Part shown: positions 11,709-23,103 of the stretch, in pieces
Layout of the letters: the number at the start of each line of letters is the position of its first letter
Position numbering within the stretch: position 1 is the first letter of the stretch
Assembly: GCA_963971225.1 (NCBI GenBank)
Contig: OZ020269.1
Location: 2,232,001-2,296,000, forward strand
Direction: 5' to 3'
DNA: 64,000 nucleotides
DNA from: Melieria omissa
Lineage: Eukaryota > Arthropoda > Insecta > Diptera > Ulidiidae
Position numbers and translations under genes: made by a program
Notes under the pieces: generated by a model
What the model saw: only the letters and a program-made list of their open reading frames with translations
Told to the model about the DNA's origin: nothing
Database searches by the model: none

Positions 11709-13125
11709 GCAATACCGGCGTTTTAATTCTTTTTCAGTAGTATAAATTATGGTTTTTGTGTAATATTTATGAAGTCTGGGTAGTATACAAGCGTACATAA
11801 CAGTGAAAAATATCACAAGGATTCATCTACTGACTTTATTTGTCACACCCAAAATAAAAACTAGGTTTCAAAACCATTCACAATTTTATTTGTTATAAAA
11901 ATAAAGCTCAAAAGTAAATTCATTTATGTAATTCAACAACAACAAGTTTTTTTTATTAATATTTGGGAAAGTTTTAAGTTATAACATTAGAAAATTGTGT
12001 ATGAAGTAACAAAATATATAAAACAACATTATACAAACTTTAAACATTTTCATCATATAATTACAATAAAATTGTTCCATCGAATTAAAATTTTAATTTT
12101 AGGTCTACTTATAGAGGTTTATTATGTAATCTTTGAAATGATGCAATTTTCATGGACGGGTTTATTCAGAAGCATATCAGCGTGTGGGTCAATAGTTAAA
12201 TTCTAAATAGTTTCTGGAAATTTGTACGATGTATCGTAAAATTTTTTCGAAAATTTTTTATGTGACAGTGAACGCACTTTTTACGGAACAGCTTTCTAAT
12301 TTTCATTAAATAAGCTGTGATGTATCATTATGTTTATGATATAAATCATAATAGCCGTGGCTACACAGTATGAGTGCGTTTTGTAAACAGCTTTTTGCAA
12401 GAATTTGAAAAACCAGCAAATGACGCTGCTGCTTCGGAGGAATTTTTAGATATATAATACTTTCTGGTAGCAAAAAGATAAACAACTTCAAAGTTTAAAT
12501 CTCAGTTGATTTATACAACCTACTAAATTTTACAGTTTTTGCGCTTAAACATGTTTCCCGAGGCTTTAAAAAAATTGTACGATGTATCGTACAAATGACC
12601 ACAAGGGTTGCAAAGCTTTGTACGATATATCGTACAAATGGAAAGCAAAGGTTGCAAGTTATATTTGCACTTTTTTAAAGTTATGAGTTTGGAAACAGAT
12701 TTATTGCGTTTGCTTGCCTGCCATGCCCAAATGTACACCACGTGACTAATTAAAATCGACTATTCCGTAATTTTCGATTAAAAGTAAAAATTACTAGACG
12801 AGTTTCTTTTTTACTGGGCTGACACAGGTTATGTAAGGTAAGAGAGACGTACTTGCCACTCCGACTAAGATAATAAGAATGGGCTATATTCAGTGGCTTT
12901 CTGTAAAACGGTATGCATTTTAATTCATTCTGTGTATTATTCAAAGGAAAAGGGCTTTGCAACAACAATTTTATTGCTAAAATGTTGAATGAGAGTCAAC
13001 ATTTTGAAGGAAAAAATTTGTATCTCAAGAATTGTGGAAATTAACCGGAAAGGGTTAGGAAAGCTTCAAAAGAAATAGGTTTTTTGGACCGAAAATTCGC
13101 AAATTATATTTCTGTGATCTCGACC
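11709..13125. other. AT-rich spacer with palindromic 20-mers
   Basis: No gene recognised. The stretch holds three copies of a 20-base palindrome (separate entry) and a small hairpin around 12982-13003 (tgttgaatga/tcaacatttt). Otherwise unremarkable. Confidence 0.4.
12222..12637. repeat. Three copies of palindrome TTGTACGATRTATCGTACAA
   Basis: Near-perfect palindromes lie at 12222-12241 (last arm degenerate), 12575-12594 and 12618-12637. The last two are 43 bp apart and perfect or nearly so. Such spacing suits dimeric protein binding sites or ends of a small mobile element; neither can be decided from sequence. Confidence 0.7.
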
Positions 13126-13129
13126 ATAA

Positions 13130-13196
13130 GTCTTCTTCTTCTTGACTGGCACAACAGCCCGATTACGAGACTAAGGCTTAGCTACCCGCAACCAAG
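13130..13196 (-). repeat. Truncated tRNA-derived SINE, 3' end only
   Basis: On the minus strand it reads gcgggtagctaagccttagtctcgtaatcgggctgttgtgcca followed by a (GAA)n-type tail at 13126-13142. This matches the 3' part of the SINE at 24940-25281 with several differences. The tRNA-related head is missing. Confidence 0.75.
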
Positions 13197-13261
13197 GCGA
13201 ATTAATACAGGTGACCTCGTGGAATCAGCTGATTTGATCTTTTTGTGGTGGAAAAGGTCTA

Positions 13262-13335
13262 GATTGTCAAAATGCCTGTGTGACAGTTTAAAAATGAAAA
13301 AAAAACTTTTTTCTGGTTGGCATATTTTGACAATC
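13262..13335. mobile_element. 74 bp palindromic MITE with TA flanks
   Basis: Ends GATTGTCAAAATGCC and GGCATATTTTGACAATC are inverted and flanked by TA on both sides (13260-13261, 13336-13337). This resembles miniature Tc1/mariner-type elements. A sequence with related arms lies at 21575-21654. Confidence 0.65.
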
Positions 13336-13350
13336 TAAACCCAGAAAACA

Positions 13351-13434
13351 AAATACATTGAAATTTTGTTGCTGCCCTAACGCCAAGACGAATTCATACA
13401 GGTGATAGCGTAAGGGCAGCAACAAAATTTCAAT
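13351..13434. repeat. Near-perfect inverted repeat around a SINE-like loop
   Basis: ACATTGAAATTTTGTTGCTG on the left is mirrored on the right, giving arms of about 30 bp. The loop gacgaattcatacaggtga resembles sequence just downstream of the SINE fragment near 13200. This may be a foldback MITE that captured or interrupted that repeat. Confidence 0.6.
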
Positions 13435-13436
13435 GT

Positions 13437-14422
13437 AAGGGAGAGGGCTGGGGTGTGAACCGGGTTTTGTTTTTTGGCTCTAACTTTTCACAGAATAAAG
13501 ATATCGAAAAATCGAAGATACCGTTGGAAAGGTAAATATAACGCGCAAATGTTATGTTATGTTATGAAGACAGATTACCGATTTGATTAACATTTAACTC
13601 TCTACGTCCAATTTTCTAAGGGTGTGATTTTTCGCTTTTCCAAAAAAGTGGTTGGGTTGTGAACCATCTGGCAAATCGCAATTAAAGTCGAAAGATACGA
13701 AGAAAACACCCATAATTTTGAAATAAGTTGAAAATTTATTTAATCAGGAAGACTCAAGACGTGAAAAAAGGTTATAATGACGCCACTTAGGCCAAAAAAT
13801 CGCAATGAAAGCAAGTGCTCAATATTTGTTTTTTTTTCATCCTAATCGGTGTTGCAATGTTTGCATGTGAAATACGAACGCGTTCTTTCATTGGCCCACT
13901 TCAAGTGAACTCACCGAAATCGAGTGACATTACATAAAATTACTTTATTTTAATATATCCGTCCATATTTGACAGTGTTAGAGCAAATGTAGTACGAAAA
14001 ACAGGTGGTTCATAACCCAGCCCCCACAGTGGTTCACAGCCCAACCACGATGCCATTTTGTAAACTTTTAAAATAACGACACTTCCAATCATATTTCAAC
14101 ATAAACAATTATTGGATCGTAAAATAGAATCAATACCCTAAATAAATATGTGTTACACTTACATTTTTGCAATAACTTCAGTCACTTGGATAGCACCTTA
14201 AAAAAAGCAAACAAGTTTTCGCAGTCGATTTTCAAACACGATGTCTTTCAAACTCGATTGCTGCCACAAGCAATACGTGTTTGTACTTCGGTGTAACCAC
14301 AAAAGCAGAGTCATATCATAAGACAAACTTGACAGTTGAAAGATTGGCGATATGTCAATTAAGGAAAGAAAAAACAGTAATGGTTCACAACCCAGCCTGG
14401 TTCACAACCCAGCCCTCTCCCT
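13437..14422. mobile_element. About 1 kb TIR element with repeated GGTTCACAACCCAGCC motif
   Basis: Terminal inverted repeats start AGGGAGAGGGCTGGG at 13437 and close at 14422, flanked by TA. The motif TGGTTCACAACCCAGCC or its complement recurs at least six times (near 13447, 13651, 14002, 14027, 14382 and 14397), clustered at both ends and once in the middle. No transposase frame is visible, so the element is non-autonomous. Confidence 0.75.
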
Positions 14423-14424
14423 TA

Positions 14425-15472
14425 CATATTTTGTTTTTGAACTCATGCGTCCGCACTCGGGCCACGACTCCACACGGACGGCAGCACACACAAAAGTGCG
14501 TTAATTTCTTGCACGTGAGTTATGTCCGCCACCCCAGATGCAACCCAAAATATGTTTCTGATAATGTTTAGTGCACTAAATAAACACAGTGTGTGCACTA
14601 ATCAAACGATATCAGTTCACAGAAAAAGTGCTTAGCGGAAAATGTAACGCTGCACTAATGATAAGTAATTAGGCTGTCTTCAGCATTAGTCATAAGAGAC
14701 AAAACAGTGCCTGCGCTGCACTGATAATAAGTAAGAATTAGCAGGTAGTCAAAGTTGTAGAGTGCAGTTTTGATGCACAAAACTGACATTCTGGATCCAC
14801 CAGTCTCGGGCGGCAGTTGATCCACGACTCCGTCCTTAAATAAAGTTATTGAGGTAAACAGTAAATCTTTAACCTTCAAATAACAACTTAACTCGTGCGC
14901 CGTTGAGAATAAAAGTGCAACGTGCATAGAGCAGAGTTCCCGCTTTTGGGCTTTTCGGTCCAAAATTGGTCAGACTTTTTACTTTCGCTTAAACGAATTT
15001 TGGCCCATGTTGTGATGTGAATATTAGTACACAAAATTTATCAAAAACAAATAAATAAAATTGTAATTTAAACATTACTTTAAAGATAACGCAAATTTTG
15101 AATTTGGTCGGTTGAGGTCGGATTTGGTCGGAAGTTTGGTCGCAAAACAATTTTTGAAGTGGCAACACTGACACAGATTCTATACTCTGATGACTATATA
15201 GACTCTGGTGCATAGTTGGCCAAGGTTTATAGAATAGAAGGTTACGCATTCCGGTTGTCAAAAAATTACAGCGCCTCGCGTGACGTAGGCATAGGTTGGC
15301 TCTGATTGGCTGAAAATACTTTTGAGCAAAAAAAATTCAAAAAGTGTAAACAAATTCGGAAAAAGAAGTCAAACTCTTCTTGAAGTCTACGGTCTCGAAG
15401 TGGATGAGCAAATGAAATGAGATGAGCAAGTTCGCACGTTTTTAGAATTAAAATTATTTTCGCGGCTACAGA
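14425..15472. other. Intergenic DNA, weak local repeats only
   Basis: No gene recognised. Two short near-repeats containing ctgcactaatgataagtaa and ctgcactgataataagtaa occur around 14650 and 14717. The block ggtgcatagttggccaaggtttatag (15208-15233) resembles the flank of the TIR element at 18858-21185. Confidence 0.35.
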
Positions 15473-15480
15473 AGGCCAAC

Positions 15481-15637
15481 CAGTGGCGGATTCAGGGGGG
15501 TGTTTTGGGGGTTGAAACTCCCCCCGAAATATTTGGATCGCCTATAAAACTACATACAAATTAAAAGACATTTTATAATTATTAAAGAATTACTTTTTGA
15601 AACCCCCCCCCGAAATATTTTTCTGAATCCGCGCCTG
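15481..15637. mobile_element. hAT-type MITE, 157 bp
   Basis: Inverted ends CAGTGGCGGATTCAGGGGGG and the complement of CAGGCGCGGATTCAGAAAAA are flanked by an exact 8 bp duplication AGGCCAAC (15473-15480 and 15638-15645). CAG-starting ends with 8 bp duplications are typical of hAT elements. A second, longer copy lies at 43435-43884. Confidence 0.9.
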
Positions 15638-15901
15638 AGGCCAACCAATTGCCATGTATGTTCTGTTGCTTTGGGAAGCAATAAAGTCGATAGCGCGATT
15701 TTCCGTTGTAGTTCATGCATTCTTACCACCGAGTACTTCATTTTTGGTTTACAAATATTTTAAAAGTGTATGGAGGAAACAGCAAAGCATTTTGTTTTTA
15801 CGGGATTTAAAATGTATAGTTGTCAATAAATGGCACCTCGATTGTGGCTCCCGCCTACGTCATCAACATGGCGAACGTTGGGAATGCGCAACCTTTATGG
15901 G

Positions 15902-16406
15902 CCAGTTACTCATGACACAGAACATAAACTTAACCATAAACATAAACTCAGAAAATTTGAGTGATTACTCAAAACTTTATTTTCGTAAACATAAACTTAA
16001 AAATCAGCTGAGCGACAATATTGCCACTTCGATTTCTCCATCTCGTGAACAATCAAATTCAAACTTTTCGCGACATTTTTTTACTTGCTATTATTAAATG
16101 TTTGAGCATCCAACGACTAAAATGATTAATACATTTACGAAACTAATAAAAATTGCAATCCATTTTGTATATTTTACAAATTATTTTAATTTGTTTACTT
16201 TTCAATTCATTCCGAAGAGAGTGGCAACATTTTTTGCGTTTTCCGTAAACATAAACTTAGAAACCAAAACGAAACAGATTTCTAACGGTTACGGTTAAGT
16301 TCTAAGTTTATGTTCTATGTCTCGGGTAACCAGTTGTACAGCTTTCGGGTATGCCAGGTCGTGCTAGCTGACAAGTAAAACTAAGTTATGTCATGAGTAA
16401 CTGGCT
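15902..16406. mobile_element. Probable TIR element with CATAAACTTA subterminal repeats
   Basis: CCAGTTACTCATGACA at the left is matched by its complement near 16391-16406. A second, inner inverted pair (acagaacataaactta on the left, taagtttatgttctatgt near 16300-16318) suggests a nested or composite element. I could not identify a clean target duplication. Confidence 0.45.
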
Positions 16407-16409
16407 CAT

Positions 16410-16970
16410 TAGTCCAGGGGTGCCCAAAATCTTCTTATGGAAGAGCAAACACCAATGCATGTAAAGTTGCCCAAAAAAATGCAAACAAAAAATGGAATTC
16501 AGTATGTACACCGAAAAAAAATTTTCATTTTATGTAATGTTATTTAAAAAAAAACAATTATAATCTTCCTTCTTCCATGATCCTTCTAATAAATTAATAA
16601 TATTAATAAAATAAATTTAAAACCCTCCGCTATCTTATCAGCAACGTAACCTGCATGACATGTCTTAAAATGCCCCTGAATTAGTTGAAAACATATTGTG
16701 CATTGCGCTTCACCCTTAAAATTATAACTGAAAAAAATATAATGTTCCCATTTCTCATTGCAATTCGCGTTCATTTTGCATGCTTCGAAATTATAAATTA
16801 GAAACAAACACCGATTTTTTCTAGTGCTTCTCAGTCGACAGGTGACACGTTTTGAAGCAAATTCATTCGCTAGACAACAACAAAACCTACGTTGAAGCAA
16901 AGAATATACAATTCCCTACTTTCTGGTTGAAGATAACTGTCCCCAATGCGTGCGGAGTGCTGTGTGTGTA
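16410..16970. other. Spacer, no gene recognised
   Basis: AT-rich sequence. The minus-strand open frame at 16586-16900 has no recognisable domain. Nothing else stands out. Confidence 0.35.
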
Positions 16971-16975
16971 TACTA

Positions 16976-17200
16976 CACCTTTTCAAGTTCGATTTCAGAA
17001 AGTGTAAAAACAATTTCAGAAAGCGTAAAAGCAATTCCAGAAACCGTAAAAGCAATTTCAGAAAGCGTAAATTCAATTTCAGAAAAATACATTTAATTTC
17101 ATAAAGCGTAACGCAATTTCAGAAAGCGTAATTTCAATTTCAGTTTTCTGAAATTGCTTTTACACTTTCTGAAATCGAACTTGAAAAGGTGTAGAATGCT
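16976..17200. repeat. Minisatellite with inverted terminal copy
   Basis: About eight degenerate units of roughly 22 bp with core tttcagaaagcgtaaaagca run from 16990 to 17150. The last 50 bp (ctgaaattgcttttacactt onward) then invert the first part, so the whole forms a hairpin with arms ending acaccttttcaagttcgatt. Confidence 0.8.
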
Positions 17201-17279
17201 CAGCCTGTGCTGAAGATCATTTACAAAAACAAATGAGGAATTAGATTCCTCAGCCCATGGTGCAATAACAAGGTATGCC

Positions 17280-17956
17280 ACAATGACTACATGACGCGAA
17301 ACTGGCAGGGGAAATGATTTTCAGACCATTTTTTGCTTTTTACAATCGTCCGATAGGGTACGGGTATTTTTACTCAAACATTCGCACAGCACCGGTTACC
17401 AGTCAATTGTTTGCATCTTAAAGTGATAACTTTTCTTATTTGCTGTAAATGTAACGTTGCGAAAAACCTTGTTTTACTGGTCGAAGTCATTTTGATTGTT
17501 ACCCGTACCAACAGAAAGCATAAATAAATTATTTCAGACGGTAAAGTCAGCAGATATTCGGTTGCTTTTTCATTCAGTTCATGTCTCATTGAGTTTGCCG
17601 TTTCTAGTGCAGCAAGAAACAGTGATGGCAGAGCTGCAACACAAGCAATTCAAACGTTAAGGCTTTGAGCGCAATCAGCAACAACTGAAGTTAAATCATA
17701 TTAAAACACGTTGGAACATACTTATGACGTTTTTCAGCAACAACATTTTTTTTGCAATCAATTTTCTATAAACGTACTACAGAATGAATGAAAAAAAACC
17801 AATTATTTCATTTGCAAATAAACTTCGAACGCACCAGCAGCCCTTGCCCTGACTTTTGTATGGCGAATTTGCTGTACGAACCCTAATCAACTCTGGCGCC
17901 TGGTTTGACCGAATTAGCAACCGTGACTCCTCTCAGTTTCGCGTCATGTAGTCATT
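17280..17956. mobile_element. TIR element with 8 bp duplication GGTATGCC
   Basis: The ends share the inverted repeat AATGACTACATGACGCGAAA and are flanked by GGTATGCC at 17272-17279 and 17957-17964. The left end has one or two extra bases compared with the right. An 8 bp duplication suits hAT or P superfamilies; no transposase is visible. Confidence 0.8.
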
Positions 17957-17964
17957 GGTATGCC

Positions 17965-18849
17965 AGATAGGGAGAGTACTTTTCATGTACTATGAGATGT
18001 GAATGTCAAACGACAAAAATTAAAGGTGCTTATGAATGGGAGTCGTGCGCAGGGCTGCACAGAAAATACTGAAAAGCATACAGTTTTTACAATAGACAGA
18101 AAAACTTTAATAGGTATCTTTTTCTTTGCAAAAAGTATAAAAATGCCCATGTTTCTGCCAAAAATAAGTTTCGGACGTAAATAACATGTCCGGTACCAGC
18201 TAATTGCGGAAAAATAGAAACAAATTAGTTATGTTACTGTCTTCAACATTTTTTTTTTTTTTATTAGAAGTTTTTTTTAAGTTCATTTTCTTTGAGTTTG
18301 TTTAAAAATTTGATTCTGAAAAAAATTCTGCATTTGAAAAACAAGCTTTTTACATTTTCAGGTACGAAATCTCTTTGCACAAATTAAAAATAACGGCATA
18401 AGATGTCGTCATAAGTCGGTGGAACATGCATGAAAAGAGAGAAAAAGAAAAATTCTTGCTTCGTGGAAAAGTGCACAAAGTCCAGAGCAAAGAAAGTCCA
18501 AAGAATAAACATAAATATAAATTATTTTTACTTCGTTTTTTGTCTTTCCTGTAAAATTTGAAAAAGTGGATTTAGCACCTTTTCACTCTAAGGCAGCTAG
18601 TGCATATTTCTTGTTTGTTTAGCATGAACATTTCCAAAAGGTATGGTATGCATGGACAAAGGTATTAAATTTCTAGCGTACCCAGTATCTCTGTTTGACA
18701 GCATTTCCAAATGTAAACAAACGAAAAAAGAGGGAGATTTGTCTACTTGGCATACCTTGTTATTGTACCATGCCTCAGCCTATGCTGAAGAGGATTTGCA
18801 AAAAGAAATGAGCAACGAGAACATAGGACATGGGCACCTCTGCTTTAGT
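17965..18849. other. Intergenic DNA, no gene recognised
   Basis: Open frames are short and without known domains. The block taccttgttattgtaccatgcctcagcctatgctgaag (18754-18791) is a diverged inverted relative of 17205-17275, so this is old repeat-derived sequence. Confidence 0.35.
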
Positions 18850-18991
18850 CTATAAACCAAAGTAAATCCTAAGTAGCGCCACTCTTTGACAACCAGACGT
18901 CGATTCTGTATGACAAGAACTGTCAAATTGTTGTTGTTCACGTGTAAAATCAAAATCGTGGTGAACAAGTACAGAATGTGGCAGTATGTAC

Positions 18992-19890
18992 CATGATACA
19001 AAAATAGAAGGTAGAGCCGTTGCTTCTTCTCAGCCGCCATGTTGCACATCTGACACTAAACCTGTTTTTGACGTTCTTCTTTGAAAATGTGCTACCGTAC
19101 TGTTGTTAGAAAATCCCTTGAACATTTTCTTACGTCAACAAAATTGAAATGTATTTTGTTTAGGTTTTTGAGTTTAGATTCTCAAAATGTGAATATGTAT
19201 TAGTTCCGTATGTATATTTTCCGCAATGAACTCATCATACTTATAGTTTTGGTGTTTGATGTTTTAGGCTTGAATCAACCGTTGACGAATGAATAAACAT
19301 TTTTCAATTACGATCAATCTCACTGAAATACGAAACATAGTTCAATTCGATATTTCAAAGTACTAGAAAAAAAGTGTTTTTGTAATTTGTCGCCGTGCCA
19401 ATTAATCGGTGAGTCGCCAATTTGTTGGCACTGACAATAGTTGCCTATTTCTCACATGTTGCTTGGTGGGTTGTTCCTGGTTTTAGAGCAACGTGTTGCG
19501 AAACGTTTCTTTTTAGGCCGAACATGTTTTAGGATACGGTTTTTAATCAGCAATTTGAAAACACAAAAAAAATGAATAATAATAAGAATAAAAATAAGAA
19601 ATTAAAAAAAACAATTACATAATAATTTACCTTTGTATTATTTATTGCGTTGTTGATTGTCTAACAGTTCATAATATTACTAAACAAAATGTACTAGTCA
19701 CATTGAAATGTCTATTTCGTGTTTATTTTAAAAAAGATCTAAAAATCCTTAGAACCTTAAATAGCCCTAATTTAGTATTACAACGAAGTGGCATCACGAC
19801 CCAAGCTATTGACAAATACGAGAAACGTCAATAAACACGTTTAGTGTCAAAACAAATTACAGCGGTTCTACCTTCTATATTTGTATCATG
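18992..19890. mobile_element. P-type non-autonomous element (family C)
   Basis: The ends are inverted repeats starting CATGATACAAAAATAGAAGG (the right copy differs slightly) and are flanked by an exact 8 bp duplication GTATGTAC (18984-18991 and 19891-19898). The CATGAT start, repeats near 30 bp and an 8 bp duplication all match the P superfamily. The interior is AT-rich and non-coding. It is nested in the element at 18858-21185. Confidence 0.8.
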
Positions 19891-20515
19891 GTATGTACTG
19901 CGTGCACATGAAAATTACTGAAAAAACTGCGGTTTACATGAATTCCTCAAATGTAATTTAACACGATTTTACATAAGAAGCGCTGATGTTTTATATTGCT
20001 ATCACCAGGGAAAAGAAAGTTAAAGGAAATTATCATAAATTAGTTGATTTTCAGCAAAATTTCTGAACAAATTTTAAATTATTTTGTTGGCTCTTTAAAA
20101 ACAACTCTGCCTGGGCATATATATTCACCACAAATAATTGTTGGCTTAAATTTGAAATTTAATTTAAAATTCTGCTAAGAACTGGAAATGGTACATGATG
20201 AAATAATTTAAACAATAATTTAAAATAAATAATAGGTTATTTCATCAGAGGATTGGTATAAATGGCATAATGACATAAATGACAAGACTCAGCGAGCCAG
20301 TCTGGTGGCTGCACCAGTTTGCAAATTTTCCTTGATTTTGCGCGACTTTCCGTGACATTTTTTTTAAAACAAATGAGGTTCTTTGCGCACCGTGGTGAAA
20401 AATTACACATTGTGTGGTGAAAGTTGTAAAATTATTATAAGCCAGGGTTGAAATTTTTTCTACCCATGGTGAATATAGAAATGTATTTTAATGGAAAATA
20501 TTTGTAATGTAATGT

Positions 20516-20617
20516 AATTTGGCGCTTTTGGGCAATAATATATTTTTCTAGTCAATTTTATACAAACGTATTACGAAATGGCAACAAAAATATACAAATA
20601 AAAAGACAAATTTCTTT
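20516..20617 (+). repeat. 102 bp direct repeat, copy 1
   Basis: The block from aatttggcgcttttgggcaa to gacaaatttcttt is identical to 22593-22694. The two copies sit inside different TIR elements, so it is probably shared element sequence. Confidence 0.85.
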
Positions 20618-21193
20618 CATTTAAATTATTTCAGTCATTTCAGTCGCATCAAAGGTATTTAATAATTAATAAAAAAATGTTCTCCTAAACTCATTCATCA
20701 TGTTCTGATAAAATCATCTTGTCGTGCTTTTGTGTTGCCAATAAAAATGAATAAAAACATATGCTTATTACTTATTATGATTTATAAACGTGCACAACAT
20801 TACTATTACGTAAAAGTACACATAACATAAAATAAAATTACATTAATATTGATTCGGAAAGTTTATTGTTTTCATTATAAAATTATTTTTATGCATGCAA
20901 AATCGAAATTAGTATTCAAATCTTCTCTATTTTAGTGAATTATGATAAAAACTATTGTATTTTTACAGTAATTGGCCAGTTATCTTAAGATATTTGATCT
21001 TTCAAACATTTCTTTAATACTTGATTGGCAAAGCAATCAGAAAAATAGGCACACAATTTGCTACCTAAACCAACAGAAAATGGCATTGGGGTAACACTAC
21101 CACATTCTGTACTTTGGGGCAACACTGCGACATTCTGTACCACTGACAGCTCGAAAAAAGAGTGGCGTACTTAGGATTTACTTTGCTATAAAC

Positions 21194-21490
21194 CTTGATA
21201 GTTGGCCATGAAGAAATTACGGTTGATTGTTCAAATATTCTTATTGAACAGGGTGGTGGTGCTGTAGTTCACATTTTCTTTGTTTACTACCAAAAAGAAG
21301 ATCTCCAGGATAACACAATTCAGTTTTGAGACCGAAAATTTGCTAACAAAATAGTTGCATATGCCTGTACTTATATTTCTTATTTGAAATTTTAATTTTA
21401 AATAGAACATAATATTTGTTTTTGTTTTCTATTTTGAATGCTTGCAAAAAACTATACTACGAGCTCTTACTCGCAAAATGCAACCATGTT
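21194..21490. other. Spacer, nothing recognised
   Basis: AT-rich DNA between the element ending at 21185 and a large inverted pair starting near 21491. No gene or repeat boundary was seen. Confidence 0.35.
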
Positions 21491-21574
21491 CTTTGAGACG
21501 CATATCAAGGTGTATTAATAAGGTGATAGCACTACGGCAACAGCAAAAACTCCATTTATTTTGTTAGCGGTTTT

Positions 21575-21654
21575 GGGCATGCTTATTGTCAAAATCAAAT
21601 CAGAACTCACAGCGGTTGGCGGCCATTTTTACCATTTTGACAATTAGCATGCCC
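21575..21654. repeat. 80 bp palindromic MITE-like unit
   Basis: GGGCATGCTTATTGTCAAAA is mirrored by ATTTTGACAATTAGCATGCC at the right. The arms are related to the small element at 13262-13335. No target duplication is clear. Confidence 0.55.
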
Positions 21655-21774
21655 ATGCCCAAGAAAAACGCCTTTAAAAATATTTGCCTTTCGCTTTTCG
21701 TTTACTTTTAGTACTTTTTATAAATGAAATTACTATAGTAGGTGTGTGAAAGCAACACAATATATATATGTTTT

Positions 21775-21980
21775 ATGACGATTCCGAACGGCGAGTTGGG
21801 AGCTTTTTCATAGGCAATTTTACTCTCAGAGGTTTGCCATTTCCTGCTGACAGGACAGCCGCCGAAAGAAAAATTGTTGTTTTTCTTTTTTTTCGGTGTT
21901 AACGCAACGGAGTATTGAACTCGCGGAGTCTTGACTCGCGGCCCAACGTACTAGCCAGCTGAGCTACGGCGGCTGCTGTT
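21775..21980 (-). repeat. tRNA-derived SINE, 3'-truncated copy
   Basis: On the minus strand it starts with cagccgccgtagctcagctggctagtacg (A-box-like) and continues through the body (ggcaaacctctgagagtaaaa, then aaaaagctcccaactcgccg). It lacks the segment ending in gggctgtcgtgcca. Same family as 24940-25281. Confidence 0.8.
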
Positions 21981-22138
21981 TTCACCGAAAACACAAATAT
22001 AAATACCCATTTACTATTTTCTTACACATTTCATACAAATTTTCGCTAAAAGGGAACACATTTATTCCCAAAACTCAACTATTGTGAATAATCTCACGCC
22101 ATAACAATGATTTTATCGCTTGATTTGGCATCGAAAGC

Positions 22139-22910
22139 AGCGATTAAGCGATGTGAAACTGGGAGAGTAAGCCGATTTTTGTGCGTTTTTTGCAATTCAC
22201 GTACACAGTCCGTGTGTGCTGGCAGTGATCAGCTCTTCACTGTGTCTGCTCTTTTCCCGATATTAGGGATTAGGGATTCCTTTCAATTATTTGCTTTTTA
22301 AAGTATGTTCTCATTATTTTCTGCATTAAATGCCAACACATGAACTTTTTTGGTTTCATTATGTAAATATTAATGGAAAATATACCAAAGAACACAAAGC
22401 TAAATGCATTGAATATGACGGGGTCAATTGCCGTCCTTTTTATTTCGCATTTCTTCATTTAGCGAATCTCGAACGATCAGATCAGATCACGTATGCTTTT
22501 GGTGCAAATGCTCTAGTTTGACCGCAGGGTTGTTTTTTTGGATGCAGCAATAAAATCTTAATTTAATTAAATTAAAAGCATACCCAAGGATTAATTTGGC
22601 GCTTTTGGGCAATAATATATTTTTCTAGTCAATTTTATACAAACGTATTACGAAATGGCAACAAAAATATACAAATAAAAAGACAAATTTCTTTGGTTAC
22701 AAAAAATGACTCACACCAGCAACACTGGAATTTTGAAATGAACTAGAACAACAACCCCGTTTTAGAAATTTATATGGAGGAAAAAGTACGTTCCTGATCA
22801 AGCTTGGGGCCTACTAGTAGGCCCCAAGGTTGCAATTTTGCAATAATATTAGTGTAATTCTGTGCATGTATTTCTACCGGCTCTCCCAGTTTCACATCGC
22901 TTAATCGCTG
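22139..22910. mobile_element. hAT-type TIR element with duplication TCGAAAGC
   Basis: The inverted repeat AGCGATTAAGCGATGTGAAA is present at both ends, 30 or more bp. TCGAAAGC flanks it at 22131-22138 and 22911-22918. The right end starts CAGCG, the left AGCG (its C may be shared with the duplication). The interior carries the second 102 bp repeat. Short plus-strand frames show no transposase. Confidence 0.8.
22593..22694 (+). repeat. 102 bp direct repeat, copy 2
   Basis: Identical to 20516-20617. It lies within the hAT-type element at 22139-22910. Confidence 0.85.
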
Positions 22911-23103
22911 TCGAAAGCCTCATTTTTATCCTCTCGTTCGTTCTCCCAATTTTCTTTTTTACATTGAAACAACAAAAATTTTATCCGTGACCGTGATCCG
23001 TGACCGCAGCATAACAACGCCCTTAGCAACGCTTTACAACACTAAATGTAGGGCTGTATTTTTGAGTATTTGTGGATGTCGCCAGCCTTATGCAAGTTTA
23101 TGT

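Larger units (their letters stand above)
18858..21185. mobile_element. TIR element with 8 bp duplication CTATAAAC, host of a P-type MITE
   Basis: Inverted ends CAAAGTAAATCCTAAGTA are flanked by exact CTATAAAC at 18850-18857 and 21186-21193. Removing the nested element at 18992-19890 leaves about 1.4 kb with no transposase frame. The superfamily is hAT or P by duplication size; I cannot decide between them. Confidence 0.8.
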
